NCBI GenBank assembly: GCA_037439465.1
Contig: JBBIVX010000011.1
Coordinates: 1 to 64,000, forward strand
DNA length: 64,000 bases
Reading direction: 5' to 3'
Source of the DNA: Parasulfuritortus sp037439465
GTDB lineage: Bacteria > Pseudomonadota > Gammaproteobacteria > Burkholderiales > Thiobacillaceae
Position numbers and translations under genes: made by a program. The notes under the pieces were generated by a model. It saw only the letters and a list, made by a program, of their open reading frames with translations, had not been told where the DNA came from and did not search any database. Positions within the stretch are counted from its first letter, which is position 1; every line of letters starts with the position of its first letter. Shown here in pieces: positions 8,234 to 19,832 of the stretch.

Positions 8234-8746
8234 ATGGCGAAATTCGAACAGCAGCAGGAAGATCGTGGCGATGGCCTGCGGGAAAAGATGATCTCGGTAA
8301 ACCGGGTCACCAAGGTGGTCAAGGGTGGCCGGATACTGGGTTTCGCGGCGCTGACCGTGGTCGGCGATGGTGACGGTGGCATCGGCATGGGCAAGGGTAA
8401 GTCCCGCGAAGTGCCGGTCGCCGTGCAGAAGGCCATGGAAGAGGCCCGCCGCAAGATGGTCAAGGTCTCCCTCAAGAACGGAACCTTCCATCATGCCGTC
8501 ACTGGCAAACATGGCTCCTCCGTGGTGCTGATCCAGCCTGCCTCCGAGGGTACCGGCATCATTGCCGGTGGTGCCATGCGTGCTGTTTTCGAGGTGATGG
8601 GTGTGACCAACGTGCTGGCCAAGTGCCTGGGTTCCACCAATCCCTATAACGTCGTGCGGGCCACTCTGAATGGCCTCGAGCAAATGAATACGCCCAGCGA
8701 TGTGGCGGCCAAGCGCGGCAAGAGCGTTGCTGAGATTCTGGAGTAA
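8234..8746 (+). CDS. rpsE: 30S ribosomal protein S5
   Basis: 170 residues. The double-stranded RNA binding domain reads VNRVTKVVKGGRILGFAALT, followed by GDGDGGIGMGKGKSREVP, the loop where spectinomycin and ambiguity mutations map in E. coli. The C-terminal domain has NVVRATLNGLEQMNTP. It lies 15 bases after rplR. Confidence 0.98.
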   Translation: MAKFEQQQEDRGDGLREKMISVNRVTKVVKGGRILGFAALTVVGDGDGGIGMGKGKSREVPVAVQKAMEEARRKMVKVSLKNGTFHHAVTGKHGSSVVLIQPASEGTGIIAGGAMRAVFEVMGVTNVLAKCLGSTNPYNVVRATLNGLEQMNTPSDVAAKRGKSVAEILE

Positions 8747-8749
8747 GCC

Positions 8750-8941
8750 ATGACCCGCTCGAATGCGAAAATCAAGGTGACGTTGGTGAAGAGTCCCATC
8801 GGGACGCAGTCTTTTCACCGTGAATCGGTACGCGGCCTGGGGCTCAAGCGCATGCATCAGTCCGTTGTGCTGGAGGATACCCCGGCGGTGCGCGGCATGA
8901 TCAATCGTGTGAGCTTTCTGGTCAAAAGCGAGGCGGTATAA
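8750..8941 (+). CDS. rpmD: 50S ribosomal protein L30
   Basis: 63 residues with IKVTLVKSPIGTQSFHRESV and LGLKRMHQSVVLEDTPAVRGM, typical of bacterial L30. It is separated from rpsE by 3 bases and from rplO by 2, so it is tightly coupled. Confidence 0.96.
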   Translation: MTRSNAKIKVTLVKSPIGTQSFHRESVRGLGLKRMHQSVVLEDTPAVRGMINRVSFLVKSEAV

Positions 8942-8943
8942 AA

Positions 8944-9378
8944 ATGCAACTCAATACTCTGCAACCCGGTGCTGGCAGCAAGCATGCGGCCAAGCGTGTT
9001 GGCCGAGGTATCGGCTCTGGTCTCGGCAAGACGGCCGGCCGCGGCCACAAGGGCCAGAAATCCCGCGCCGGCGGCTTCCACCGGGTCGGCTTTGAGGGCG
9101 GGCAAATGCCTTTGCACCGGCGTCTGCCCAAACGCGGATTCATTTCTCTTGGGCGGGCGTTCAAGGCCGAGGTTCGCCTCGACGCGCTCAATGCCCTGCC
9201 GGTCGATACCGTTGACCTGCTGGTGTTGAAGCAGGCTGGCATGGTGCCGTTGCTTGCCAAGAATGTCAGGGTGATCCTGGCCGGCAAACTCGACAAGGCG
9301 GTCAAGCTGGTGGGCATCGTCGCCACCAAGGGCGCCAAGGCGGCCATCGAGGCGGCCGGCGGCAGCGTCGAAGGCTGA
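8944..9378 (+). CDS. rplO: 50S ribosomal protein L15
   Basis: 144 residues. The glycine-rich N-terminal arm RVGRGIGSGLGKTAGRGHKG penetrates the 50S core, and FEGGQMPLHRRLPKRGF is conserved. It overlaps neither neighbour, and secY follows after 13 bases. Confidence 0.98.
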   Translation: MQLNTLQPGAGSKHAAKRVGRGIGSGLGKTAGRGHKGQKSRAGGFHRVGFEGGQMPLHRRLPKRGFISLGRAFKAEVRLDALNALPVDTVDLLVLKQAGMVPLLAKNVRVILAGKLDKAVKLVGIVATKGAKAAIEAAGGSVEG

Positions 9379-9391
9379 TCGGAGACCGATA

Positions 9392-10720
9392 TTGGCTAAT
9401 CCTGCCGCGAATTTTCTCCAGATGTCGGGGAAGATGGGCGATCTCAAGCGTCGTCTGTGGTTTCTCATTGGTGCGCTCATCGTCTATCGCGTTGGCGCCC
9501 ACATCCCGGTGCCTGGTATCGACCCGGCGGTATTGGCGGATTTGTTCAAAAGCCAGCAGAACGGCATCCTGGGCATGTTCAACATGTTCTCGGGCGGTGC
9601 CCTCAAGCGCTTCACCGTGTTTGCCTTGGGTATCATGCCCTATATTTCAGCGTCGATTATCGTGCAGTTGCTGACGGTGGTCTCGCCGCAGATGGAGGCA
9701 CTGAAGAAGGAAGGCGAGGCCGGGCGGCGCAAGATCACCCAGTACACCCGCTATGGCACAGTATTCCTTGCTGCCTTCCAGGCCATGGGCATCGCCATCG
9801 CTTTGGAAGGGCAGGCGGGCCTGGTACTGGAACCGGGATTCATGTTCCGCATCACCACCTTGGTGACCTTGGTGGCCGGCACCATGTTCCTGATGTGGCT
9901 GGGCGAGCAGATTACCGAGCGCGGCATCGGTAACGGCATCTCCATGATCATCTTCGCCGGTATCGCCGCGGGCCTGCCCCAGGCCATCGGCGGCACTCTC
10001 GAGCTGACGCGCACTGGCACCTTCTCCATTCCCCTGGTGCTGCTGTTGTTCGTCGGCGCCTTGTTGGTGACCGCTTTGGTGGTTTTTGTCGAACGCGGTC
10101 AGCGCAAGATATTGGTTAACTATGCCAAGCGCCAGGTCGGCAATAAACTGTATGGCGGCCAAAGCTCGCACCTGCCGTTGAAGCTCAATATGGCGGGTGT
10201 CATTCCGCCCATTTTCGCCTCGTCCATCATCCTCTTCCCGGCCACTCTGGCGGGCTGGTTCGGGGCCAGTGAGAGCATGACCTGGCTGCGGGATCTGGGT
10301 GCGGCCCTGTCGCCCGGCCAGCCTATCTATGTGCTTCTCTATGCCCTGGCGATCATTTTCTTCTGCTTTTTCTATACGGCGTTGGTGTTCAATCCCAAGG
10401 AAACCGCCGACAACCTGAAGAAGAGCGGCGCCTTTGTCCCAGGTATCCGGCCTGGTGAGCATACTTCGAAATACATCGACAAGATCATGACCCGGTTGAC
10501 ACTGATCGGCGCCATCTACGTCACGCTGGTCTGTCTGTTGCCGGAATTCTTGATTGTCAACTGGAACGTGCCCTTCTATTTTGGCGGCACATCCCTACTG
10601 ATCCTCGTGGTCGTCACCATGGACTTCATGGCACAGGTGCAGGCCTATGTGATGACCCACCAATATGAAAGCCTGCTCAAGAAGGCAAACTTTAAGGGTG
10701 GTAACTTCCTGGCCAGATAA
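9392..10720 (+). CDS. secY: Sec translocon channel subunit SecY (TTG start)
   Basis: 442 residues, ten predicted membrane segments. FGDLKRRLWFL-type start (KMGDLKRRLWFLIGALIVYR), the plug region VPGIDP, and GEQITERGIGNGISMII between TM4 and TM5 are SecY signatures. The cytoplasmic loop RGQRKILVNYAKRQVGNK and the C-terminal loop with IRPGEHTSKYID contact SecA and ribosomes. The start codon is TTG at 9392, six bases after GGAGA; the next in-frame ATG is 10 codons later and would remove conserved residues. SecYEG forms the inner-membrane protein channel. Confidence 0.97.
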   Translation: MANPAANFLQMSGKMGDLKRRLWFLIGALIVYRVGAHIPVPGIDPAVLADLFKSQQNGILGMFNMFSGGALKRFTVFALGIMPYISASIIVQLLTVVSPQMEALKKEGEAGRRKITQYTRYGTVFLAAFQAMGIAIALEGQAGLVLEPGFMFRITTLVTLVAGTMFLMWLGEQITERGIGNGISMIIFAGIAAGLPQAIGGTLELTRTGTFSIPLVLLLFVGALLVTALVVFVERGQRKILVNYAKRQVGNKLYGGQSSHLPLKLNMAGVIPPIFASSIILFPATLAGWFGASESMTWLRDLGAALSPGQPIYVLLYALAIIFFCFFYTALVFNPKETADNLKKSGAFVPGIRPGEHTSKYIDKIMTRLTLIGAIYVTLVCLLPEFLIVNWNVPFYFGGTSLLILVVVTMDFMAQVQAYVMTHQYESLLKKANFKGGNFLAR

Positions 10721-10726
10721 AGCGAG

Positions 10727-10945
10727 ATGGGCAAGGAAGACGTCATCCAGATGCTGGGAGAGGTCATAGAGACTCTCCCGAATGCCACCTTCCAGATCAA
10801 GCTGGAAAATGGCCATGTGGTGCTGGGGCACATCTCCGGCAAGATGCGTATGCATTACATTCGTATACTGCCGGGCGACAAGGTCACCGTCGAGCTGACC
10901 CCTTACGATTTGAGTCGTGCGCGCATCGTTTACCGCGCCAAATGA
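10727..10945 (+). CDS. infA: Translation initiation factor IF-1
   Basis: 72 residues, the exact size of IF-1. The S1/OB fold shows VIETLPNATFQIKLENGHVV and KMRMHYIRILPGDKVTVELTPYDL. IF-1 occupies the A site of the 30S during initiation. It lies between secY and rpmJ, an arrangement common in betaproteobacteria but not in E. coli, where infA is elsewhere. Confidence 0.97.
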   Translation: MGKEDVIQMLGEVIETLPNATFQIKLENGHVVLGHISGKMRMHYIRILPGDKVTVELTPYDLSRARIVYRAK

Positions 10946-10965
10946 GTGATTGAAAGGAGCCGAAC

Positions 10966-11079
10966 ATGCGTGTTCAAACCTCAGTGAAAAAGATTTGCCG
11001 CAAGTGCAAGATCGTCAAGCGCAAGGGTGTAGTGCGCGTTATTTGTAGTGAAGCGCGGCACAAGCAGCGCCAGGGTTGA
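10966..11079 (+). CDS. rpmJ: 50S ribosomal protein L36, zinc-binding form
   Basis: 37 residues starting MRVQTSVKKICRKCKIVKRK and ending HKQRQG. Cys11, Cys14, Cys27 and His32 form the zinc ribbon of the C-plus type L36. AAAGGAG at 10953-10959 is a strong ribosome site 6 bases before the ATG. It closes the spc operon. Confidence 0.96.
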   Translation: MRVQTSVKKICRKCKIVKRKGVVRVICSEARHKQRQG

Positions 11080-11087
11080 TGAACGGC

Positions 11088-11117
11088 TTGCCTAGACAGG
11101 CCATTCATCGATATAAT
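11088..11117 (+). promoter_or_regulatory. Candidate alpha operon promoter
   Basis: TTGCCT at 11088-11093, an 18-base spacer, then a perfect TATAAT at 11112-11117, in the 67-base gap between rpmJ and rpsM. The start would be near 11124, leaving a leader of only about 20 bases, much shorter than the S4-binding leader of E. coli. That argues against an S4 pseudoknot control on this transcript. Confidence 0.7.
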
Positions 11118-11146
11118 TTATAGTTTAGTCTGGACGGAGTATTTTC

Positions 11147-11509
11147 ATGGCCCGGATTGCAGGGGTTAACATCCCCAACCATAAACATGCCGAGATCGCG
11201 TTGACAGCGGTTTACGGCGTAGGCCGGTCGCGCGCGCGGCTCATTTGCGAGCAAGCGGGGGTCAACCCTTCCGCCAAGATCAAGGATCTCGGTGAGGAGG
11301 CCATCGACAAGTTGCGCGAGGGCGTTTCCAAGTTCGTGGTGGAAGGCGATCTGCGTCGGGAAATAACCATGAACATCAAGCGGCTCATGGATCTGGGCTG
11401 CTATCGCGGGGTACGGCATCGCCGTGGTTTGCCCGTTCACGGCCAGCGTACCCGTACCAATGCCCGCACCCGCAAGGGCCCGCGCAAGCAAATGCAAGTC
11501 AAAAAGTAA
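11147..11509 (+). CDS. rpsM: 30S ribosomal protein S13
   Basis: 120 residues. MARIAGVNIPNHKHAEIALT and the C-terminal CYRGVRHRRGLPVHGQRTRT are diagnostic. The lysine-rich tail (RKQMQVKK) contacts P-site tRNA. GGAG at 11137-11140 is the ribosome site. First gene of the alpha operon. Confidence 0.98.
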   Translation: MARIAGVNIPNHKHAEIALTAVYGVGRSRARLICEQAGVNPSAKIKDLGEEAIDKLREGVSKFVVEGDLRREITMNIKRLMDLGCYRGVRHRRGLPVHGQRTRTNARTRKGPRKQMQVKK

Positions 11510-11525
11510 GAGTTAGGTAAAACAA

Positions 11526-11918
11526 ATGGCCAAGGCAACCACCGCCCGCGTGCGGAAAAAAGTCAAGAAGAGTGTCGCCGATGCAATCGCGCATGTACAT
11601 GCTTCTTTCAACAACACCATCGTGACCATCACCGATCGTCAGGGCAATGCATTGTCCTGGTTCACGGCCGGCGCAGCGGGTTTCAAGGGCTCGCGCAAGA
11701 GCACTCCGTTCGCCGCTCAGGTGGCGGCCGAGAATGCCGGCAAGCAGGCGCAGGAATACGGCGTCAAGAACATTGAAGTTCGCATCAAGGGCCCCGGTCC
11801 CGGACGCGACTCCACCGTCCGCGCGCTCAACGCCCTTGGTTTCAAGATCACCAGTATCTCCGACGTGACCCCCATGCCGCACAACGGCTGCCGTCCGCCG
11901 AAGAAGCGCCGCGTCTGA
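11526..11918 (+). CDS. rpsK: 30S ribosomal protein S11
   Basis: 130 residues. HVHASFNNTIVTITDRQGN and the C-terminal DVTPMPHNGCRPPKKRRV are conserved. S11 lies on the 30S platform beside the mRNA exit. It begins 16 bases after rpsM. Confidence 0.98.
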   Translation: MAKATTARVRKKVKKSVADAIAHVHASFNNTIVTITDRQGNALSWFTAGAAGFKGSRKSTPFAAQVAAENAGKQAQEYGVKNIEVRIKGPGPGRDSTVRALNALGFKITSISDVTPMPHNGCRPPKKRRV

Positions 11919-11934
11919 CCAATAGGAGAGCACC

Positions 11935-12561
11935 GTGGCCCGAAATACCGACCCCAAATGCCGTCAGTGCCGCCGTGAGGGCGAGAAGCTGTTCCTCAAG
12001 GGCGAAAAATGTTTCACCGAAAAATGTGCCGTCGAGCGCCGCAACCAGGCCCCCGGCCAGCATGGCGCCCGCCAGTCGCGTTTGTCCGACTACGCCGTGC
12101 AACTGCGTGCCAAGCAGAAGATTCGCAAGATTTACGGTGTCCTCGAAGGCCAGTTCCGCCTGACCTACAAGAAGGCCGACCAGCTGAAGGGCGTGACCGG
12201 CGAGAATCTGCTGCAGATGCTCGAAAGCCGTCTCGATACTGTCGCCTACCGCATGGGCTTTGGCGCTTCCCGTACCGAGTCGCGACAGGTCGTCCGCCAT
12301 AACGGCATTCTGGTCAATGGCAAGCGCGTCAACATACCCTCTTACCAGGTGAAGCCGGGCGATGTCGTCGAAGTGGCCGAAAAAGCCAAGAGCCACCTGC
12401 GCATCAAAGGTGCCAGTGAGGCCGCCGAAGGTCGTGGTTTCCCGGAATGGGTTGCGGTCGATGTCAAGGCGCTGAAAGGCACCTACAAGGCACGTCCGCA
12501 GCGTGCCGAGTTGCCGCCCACCCTCAACGAATCCCTGGTGATCGAGCTGTACTCCAAGTAA
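11935..12561 (+). CDS. rpsD: 30S ribosomal protein S4
   Basis: 208 residues, starting at GTG 11935 preceded by AGGAGAG. The sequence MARNTDPKCRQCRREGEKLF retains two cysteines near the start (CRQC), followed by CFTEKC, so a zinc knuckle is possible. The S4 RNA-binding domain is RLDTVAYRMGFGASRTESRQ. S4 initiates 30S assembly and in E. coli regulates this operon. Confidence 0.97.
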   Translation: MARNTDPKCRQCRREGEKLFLKGEKCFTEKCAVERRNQAPGQHGARQSRLSDYAVQLRAKQKIRKIYGVLEGQFRLTYKKADQLKGVTGENLLQMLESRLDTVAYRMGFGASRTESRQVVRHNGILVNGKRVNIPSYQVKPGDVVEVAEKAKSHLRIKGASEAAEGRGFPEWVAVDVKALKGTYKARPQRAELPPTLNESLVIELYSK

Positions 12562-12589
12562 CAGCCTGTCTGATTGAAGGACTTGCATT

Positions 12590-13576
12590 ATGTCGAATAC
12601 CGGTGATCTGCTGAAACCACGCAGCGTGGAAGTCAACAGCATTTCCCCCCGCCAGGCCCGCGTTGCCCTGGAGCCCTTCGAGCGTGGCTATGGCCACACG
12701 CTGGGCAATTCCCTGCGCCGGATATTGCTTTCCTCGATGCAGGGCTACGCCCCGACCGAGGTGAGGATCACGGGCGTCGTGCATGAATACTCCGCCCTCG
12801 AAGGGGTCCAGGAAGATGTCGTGGACATCCTGCTCAACCTCAAGGGCCTGGCCGTCAAGCTGAACAACCGCCAGGAAGCCCTGGTTACCGTCAAGCGGGA
12901 TGTCGAAGGCGTGGTTACCGCCGGTGACATTCAGGCCGGACATGACGTCGAGATACTCAATCCCGAGCATGTCATCGCCCACGTCACCACGGGTGGCAAG
13001 CTGGAGATGGAGATCAAGATCGAGTCCGGCCGCGGTTATGTCCCGGCCAGCAGCCGTCGTCAGGATGAAGAATCCCGCCCCGTCGGCACCATCCTGATCG
13101 ATGCCCTCTATAGCCCGGTCAAGAAGGTCAGCTTCAGCGTCGAGAGCGCCCGTGTCGAACAGCGCACGGACCTTGACAAACTGATACTGGAGATTGAGAC
13201 CAATGGCGTGGTCGAGCCGGAAGAGGCCGTGCGTCACGCGGCCCGGCTACTCATCGAGCAGTTGTCGCCGTTTGCCGATCTCAAAGGCGTGACCCTGCCC
13301 AACGAACAACCCAAGCAAGCCGGGCCGCAGATGGACCCCATCCTGTTGCGTCCGGTGGATGAGCTCGAGCTGACCGTCCGTTCCGCCAACTGCTTGAAGG
13401 CGGAGAATATTTACTACATTGGCGACCTGATCCAGCGTACCGAAACCGAGTTGCTCAAGACCCCGAACCTGGGCCGCAAATCCCTGAACGAAATCAAGGA
13501 AGTGCTGGCCGCCCGTGGCTTGACCCTCGGTATGAAATTGGAAAGCTGGCCGCCCACGGGCTACGACAAGCCCTGA
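12590..13576 (+). CDS. rpoA: DNA-directed RNA polymerase subunit alpha
   Basis: 328 residues. The N-terminal domain has the dimerisation/beta-binding FERGYGHTLGNSLRRILLSS, and the C-terminal domain (about residues 250-320) has LTVRSANCLKAENIYYIGDL and GRKSLNEIKEVLAARGLTLG, which bind UP elements and activators. A flexible linker follows LKGVTLPNEQPKQ. Standard position between rpsD and rplQ. Confidence 0.98.
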   Translation: MSNTGDLLKPRSVEVNSISPRQARVALEPFERGYGHTLGNSLRRILLSSMQGYAPTEVRITGVVHEYSALEGVQEDVVDILLNLKGLAVKLNNRQEALVTVKRDVEGVVTAGDIQAGHDVEILNPEHVIAHVTTGGKLEMEIKIESGRGYVPASSRRQDEESRPVGTILIDALYSPVKKVSFSVESARVEQRTDLDKLILEIETNGVVEPEEAVRHAARLLIEQLSPFADLKGVTLPNEQPKQAGPQMDPILLRPVDELELTVRSANCLKAENIYYIGDLIQRTETELLKTPNLGRKSLNEIKEVLAARGLTLGMKLESWPPTGYDKP

Positions 13577-13596
13577 TCGATCCGAGGTAAGAAAAA

Positions 13597-13986
13597 ATGC
13601 GTCATCGCCAGTCCAACCGTAAACTGAACCGCACCACGAGCCATCGCCTGGCCATGCTGCGCAACCTGTCCAATGCCCTGCTGGAGCACGAGGTCATCAA
13701 GACCACCTTGCCCAAGGCCAAGGAACTGCGTCGTGTGGTCGAACCCCTGATCACCCTGGGCAAGACCCCTAGCCTGGCCAACCGTCGCCTGGCTTTTGAC
13801 CGCCTGCGTAACCGCGACATGGTACTCAAACTGTTCGACGATCTCGGCCCCCGCTTCAAGGCCCGTCCTGGTGGCTATCTGCGTATCCTCAAGTTCGGCT
13901 ACCGGGTTGGCGACAACGCCCCCCTGGCACTGGTCGAGCTGGTGGATCGCCCCGCGGTGGCGACGACCTCGGCAGCCGCCGAGTAA
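13597..13986 (+). CDS. rplQ: 50S ribosomal protein L17
   Basis: 129 residues. MRHRQSNRKLNRTTSHRLAM is the invariant L17 start, and YLRILKFGYRVGDNAPLALV is near the end. Last gene of the alpha operon; a strong terminator follows 20 bases later. Confidence 0.98.
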   Translation: MRHRQSNRKLNRTTSHRLAMLRNLSNALLEHEVIKTTLPKAKELRRVVEPLITLGKTPSLANRRLAFDRLRNRDMVLKLFDDLGPRFKARPGGYLRILKFGYRVGDNAPLALVELVDRPAVATTSAAAE

Positions 13987-14006
13987 GTTTGCGCACGTCC
14001 TTGACA

Positions 14007-14029
14007 GGGCCGGCACCGCCGGCCCTTTT
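14007..14029 (+). terminator. Intrinsic terminator of the alpha operon
   Basis: GGGCCGGC (14007-14014), loop ACC, GCCGGCCC (14018-14025), then TTTT. A perfect 8-bp GC-rich stem directly after rplQ closes the 14-kb ribosomal protein block. Confidence 0.88.
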
Positions 14030-14046
14030 CTATTCCGGAGGCGAAA

Positions 14047-14793
14047 ATGTTGGTGTTGTTCACGGATTTCGGCTGGCGCGATCCCTATGTCGGCCAGGTA
14101 AAAGCCGTGCTGGCGCAAGCAGCGCCCGGCCAGCCAGTCATCGATCTGCTGCATGACGTGCCTGACTTCAATGCCCATGCCGGGGCGCATCTGCTGGATG
14201 CCCTGGCGCCCGCTTTTCCGGCCGGCAGCGTGTTTCTGTGCATCGTCGATCCGGGTGTCGGCGGGCCCCGTCAAGCCTTGGTGGTGGAGGCTGCGGGTCG
14301 CTGGTTCGTCGGGCCGGACAATGGCCTGCTATCGGTTGTCGCGGCGCGCGCCAGCGACGCGCGTTATTGGCGTATCCACTGGCGTCCGGAACGTATGTCC
14401 GCCAGTTTCCATGGCCGCGACCTGTTCGCGCCCGTGGCTGGCGCCATTGCCGCCGGCCATTTCCCGTTGGAAAAGGTCGAGGCCATCGCAGCACCGGAGG
14501 TCTCATTCGACCCGGCCGACCTGCCGCGCATCGTATATATCGACCACTACGGCAACGCCTGGACCGGGATCCGCGGCGGCCTGATGGCGGATGTCGGCCA
14601 CATCGAGGTGAAGAGCCGGTCCCTGCCGTGCCGGCGCGTCTTTCACGAAGTGGCCAAGGGCGAAGCCTGCGGCTACGTCAACAGCGTCGGCCTCGTCGAG
14701 ATCGCCGTCAATCGTGGTAGCGCCGCGCAAAAACTCGGGTTGGCGGTGGGCGACCGGGTCTATCTGCCCGCCGTCAACGGCGTAGGTCACTAA
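14047..14793 (+). CDS. SAM hydroxide adenosyltransferase (DUF62 family)
   Basis: 248 residues. The pattern LFTDFG near the start, then VDPGVGGPR, FVGPDNGLLS, SFHGRDLFAPVA and YIDHYGNAWTG matches the family that also contains fluorinase and chlorinase. The Asp and Arg of VDPGVGGPR and the His of FHGRD correspond to the catalytic triad known in the archaeal hydrolase, which splits S-adenosylmethionine into adenosine and methionine using water. No halogenase-specific feature was recognised. It starts 17 bases after the rplQ terminator and overlaps the convergent next gene by 4 bases. Its physiological role in most bacteria is unclear. Confidence 0.88.
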   Translation: MLVLFTDFGWRDPYVGQVKAVLAQAAPGQPVIDLLHDVPDFNAHAGAHLLDALAPAFPAGSVFLCIVDPGVGGPRQALVVEAAGRWFVGPDNGLLSVVAARASDARYWRIHWRPERMSASFHGRDLFAPVAGAIAAGHFPLEKVEAIAAPEVSFDPADLPRIVYIDHYGNAWTGIRGGLMADVGHIEVKSRSLPCRRVFHEVAKGEACGYVNSVGLVEIAVNRGSAAQKLGLAVGDRVYLPAVNGVGH

Positions 14794-15533
14794 AACCGCT
14801 CATCCGGGCGCAGGTAGCGCCATTGGCCCAATGGCAAGTGGCCCAGCATCACCCGTCCGATGCGTACGCGCTTGAGGCCCGCCACCTTCAACCCCACCAG
14901 TTCGCACATGCGGCGGATCTGGCGCTTCTTGCCTTCTTTCAGAATGAACCGCAACTGGTCCTCGTTCTGCCAGCTCACGCTGGCTGGCCGCAGCGCCTGT
15001 CCATCCAGGCTGAGGCCGTGCTGGAGAAGGGCAAGACCATCTGCCGCGAGCCGGCCTTCCACCCGCACCAGATATTCCTTTTCGATATCGGAATCCTCGC
15101 CGATCAACTGCCGGGCGACACGACCATCCTGGGTCAGCACCAGGAGCCCGGAGGAATCGATATCCAGCCGCCCCGCCGGGGCCAGACCTTTGAGATGAGC
15201 GGCCGAGAAACGTCGGCCGCCCTTGCCAGACCCCGGTGGAACGTACTGATTTTCCGATCTGATCAGTGTGATCGCCGGGGTGAAACCCGGCTCCGGCTGG
15301 CCGGAAACATAGCCGATGGGTTTGTTGAGCAGCAGGGTGACGCGCTCCTGCTGCGCGCTCCGGGCTTGATTGGCCAGGGTGATCGTGCAGCCCGGATCGA
15401 CGCGGGTGCCCAACACGTCGATCTTTTGGCCGTCGACGAAGACCCAGCCGCGCTCGATGTAGACATCCGCCTCGCGGCGGGAGCAAAGGCCGCGTTCGGC
15501 CATGAGTTTGGAAAGACGTATGGGTTCAGGCAT
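14790..15533 (-). CDS. 23S rRNA pseudouridine synthase, RluF-like
   Basis: 247 residues from ATG 15533. An S4-type RNA-binding domain at the N-terminus (RLSKLMAERGLCSRREADVY) is followed by the RsuA/RluB/E/F catalytic domain with LLNKPIGYVSG and APAGRLDIDSSGLLVLTQDG; the aspartate of GRLDIDS is the nucleophile in this family. KKRQIRRMCELVGLKVAGLKR is closest to the RluF/RluB group. It lies 16 bases downstream of uvrA on the same strand, so it may be cotranscribed. A longer open frame runs back into uvrA but lacks homology there. The exact target uridine is not decided. Confidence 0.87.
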   Translation of the reverse strand: MPEPIRLSKLMAERGLCSRREADVYIERGWVFVDGQKIDVLGTRVDPGCTITLANQARSAQQERVTLLLNKPIGYVSGQPEPGFTPAITLIRSENQYVPPGSGKGGRRFSAAHLKGLAPAGRLDIDSSGLLVLTQDGRVARQLIGEDSDIEKEYLVRVEGRLAADGLALLQHGLSLDGQALRPASVSWQNEDQLRFILKEGKKRQIRRMCELVGLKVAGLKRVRIGRVMLGHLPLGQWRYLRPDERF

Positions 15534-15549
15534 GCTTTTCTTTGGCTCC

Positions 15550-18387
<2,838 letters not shown>

Positions 18388-18470
18388 GCTCAGGCAGGAA
18401 GGTAAAAACGGCTAATATTACGCACTTTCCTTATGCTTTTCGCGCCAACGTGAATCCTCCCTCCAATCCC

Positions 18471-19832
18471 ATGACCACGGGCGAGCGCCGTGCCGCCGGT
18501 TCACTTGCCGCCATCTTCGGTCTGCGCATGTTGGGGATGTTCCTGATCCTGCCGGTGTTCGCCCTCTACGCCAAGGGCCTGACGCACGATCACACCCTGA
18601 TCGGCCTGGCGCTCGGCATGTACGGCCTGACCCAGGCGGTGTTGATGATCCCTTTCGGCATGGCCTCCGACCGTTTCGGGCGCAAGCCGGTTATCCTCCT
18701 CGGCCTCGCCATTTTTGCCGTCGGCTGTTTTGTGGCCGCGGCGGCGGAGAGCATCGAGATGATCATCCTGGGGCGCGCACTGCAAGGGATGGGCGCCATT
18801 TCCGCGGCAGTCACGGCGCTGCTGGCCGATCTCACTCGGGAAGAGAAACGTACCCAGGCCATGGCCATGATCGGCAGCACCATCGGCCTGGCCTTCGCCT
18901 TCTCGCTCGCCATCGCGCCGCTTCTTTACCAGTGGATAGGCGTGCCGGGCATGTTCGCCCTTACCGGCGTGCTTACCCTGGTGGCCATCCCGGTAGTCAT
19001 GTTCGTTACCCCCGATCCCGGCAAAACGGCTTTTCACTCGGACGCCGAGACCAATCCGGCGCGGCTGCGGGGCGTGCTGAAAAACGCCGAGTTGTTGCGC
19101 CTCGACTGGGGTATCTTCGCCCTGCACGCGGCCCAGATGGCGATGTTCACCGTGGTGCCCTTCGCCCTCCGGGGCGACGGCGATGGCCTGGAGGTGGGCC
19201 GACACTGGCAGGTGTATCTGCCGGTGGTGCTGATTTCCTTCGCTTTCATGGTACCGGCCATCCTTTATGGCGAGAAGGGCGGCCGCATGAAGCCGGTCTT
19301 CCTGGGCGCGGTGACGCTGCTGCTGGCGGCCCAGGTGGTACTCGGCCTGTCCGTGAACCACTTCTGGGGAGTGGTGGCGGCCCTGCTGCTGTTTTTCATC
19401 GCCTTCAACATATTGGAGGCCAGCCTGCCCTCGCTGATCTCCAAGATCGCGCCACCGGAGGCCAAGGGCACCGCCATGGGGGTCTATAACACCGCTCAGG
19501 CAATTGGGTTATTCTTCGGCGGTGCGGTCGGTGGCTGGTTGGCGCAGCACGCCGGTTACAGCGCGGTGTTCGTCTTTTGCGCAGCCCTGACCGTGGTTTG
19601 GCTGGTCCTGGCCGCGCGCATGACGCCGCCGCCGCGGGTGAAGACCCAGATGTTCCATATCGGGACGCTGGCAGCCGGTGAGGCGGAGCGCCTGGCCAAG
19701 AGACTGGCGGTCTTTGCCGGCGTCGAGGCCGTGACGGTGTTGCCGGACGAGGGTATGGTCATGCTCAAGGTCAGCCAAACCGGCTGGGATGAGGATGGCA
19801 TCAAACATCTGTTGAATGGGGGAAAAACGTGA
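18471..19832 (+). CDS. YajR-like MFS transporter with C-terminal ferredoxin-like domain
   Basis: 453 residues from ATG 18471; an in-frame GTG at 18450 would add seven residues, and neither has a clear ribosome site. Twelve predicted membrane helices. FGLRMLGMFLILPVFALYA in TM1 and GMASDRFGRKPVI in the TM2-3 loop (motif A) are MFS features, the first typical of the YajR group. After about residue 390 a soluble tail (MFHIGTLAAGEAERLAKRL...GVEAVTVLPDEGMVMLKV) resembles the YAM domain of E. coli YajR. Substrate unknown. The stop overlaps the ssb ATG by one base, so the two are coupled, and uvrA is divergent. Confidence 0.86.
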   Translation: MTTGERRAAGSLAAIFGLRMLGMFLILPVFALYAKGLTHDHTLIGLALGMYGLTQAVLMIPFGMASDRFGRKPVILLGLAIFAVGCFVAAAAESIEMIILGRALQGMGAISAAVTALLADLTREEKRTQAMAMIGSTIGLAFAFSLAIAPLLYQWIGVPGMFALTGVLTLVAIPVVMFVTPDPGKTAFHSDAETNPARLRGVLKNAELLRLDWGIFALHAAQMAMFTVVPFALRGDGDGLEVGRHWQVYLPVVLISFAFMVPAILYGEKGGRMKPVFLGAVTLLLAAQVVLGLSVNHFWGVVAALLLFFIAFNILEASLPSLISKIAPPEAKGTAMGVYNTAQAIGLFFGGAVGGWLAQHAGYSAVFVFCAALTVVWLVLAARMTPPPRVKTQMFHIGTLAAGEAERLAKRLAVFAGVEAVTVLPDEGMVMLKVSQTGWDEDGIKHLLNGGKT

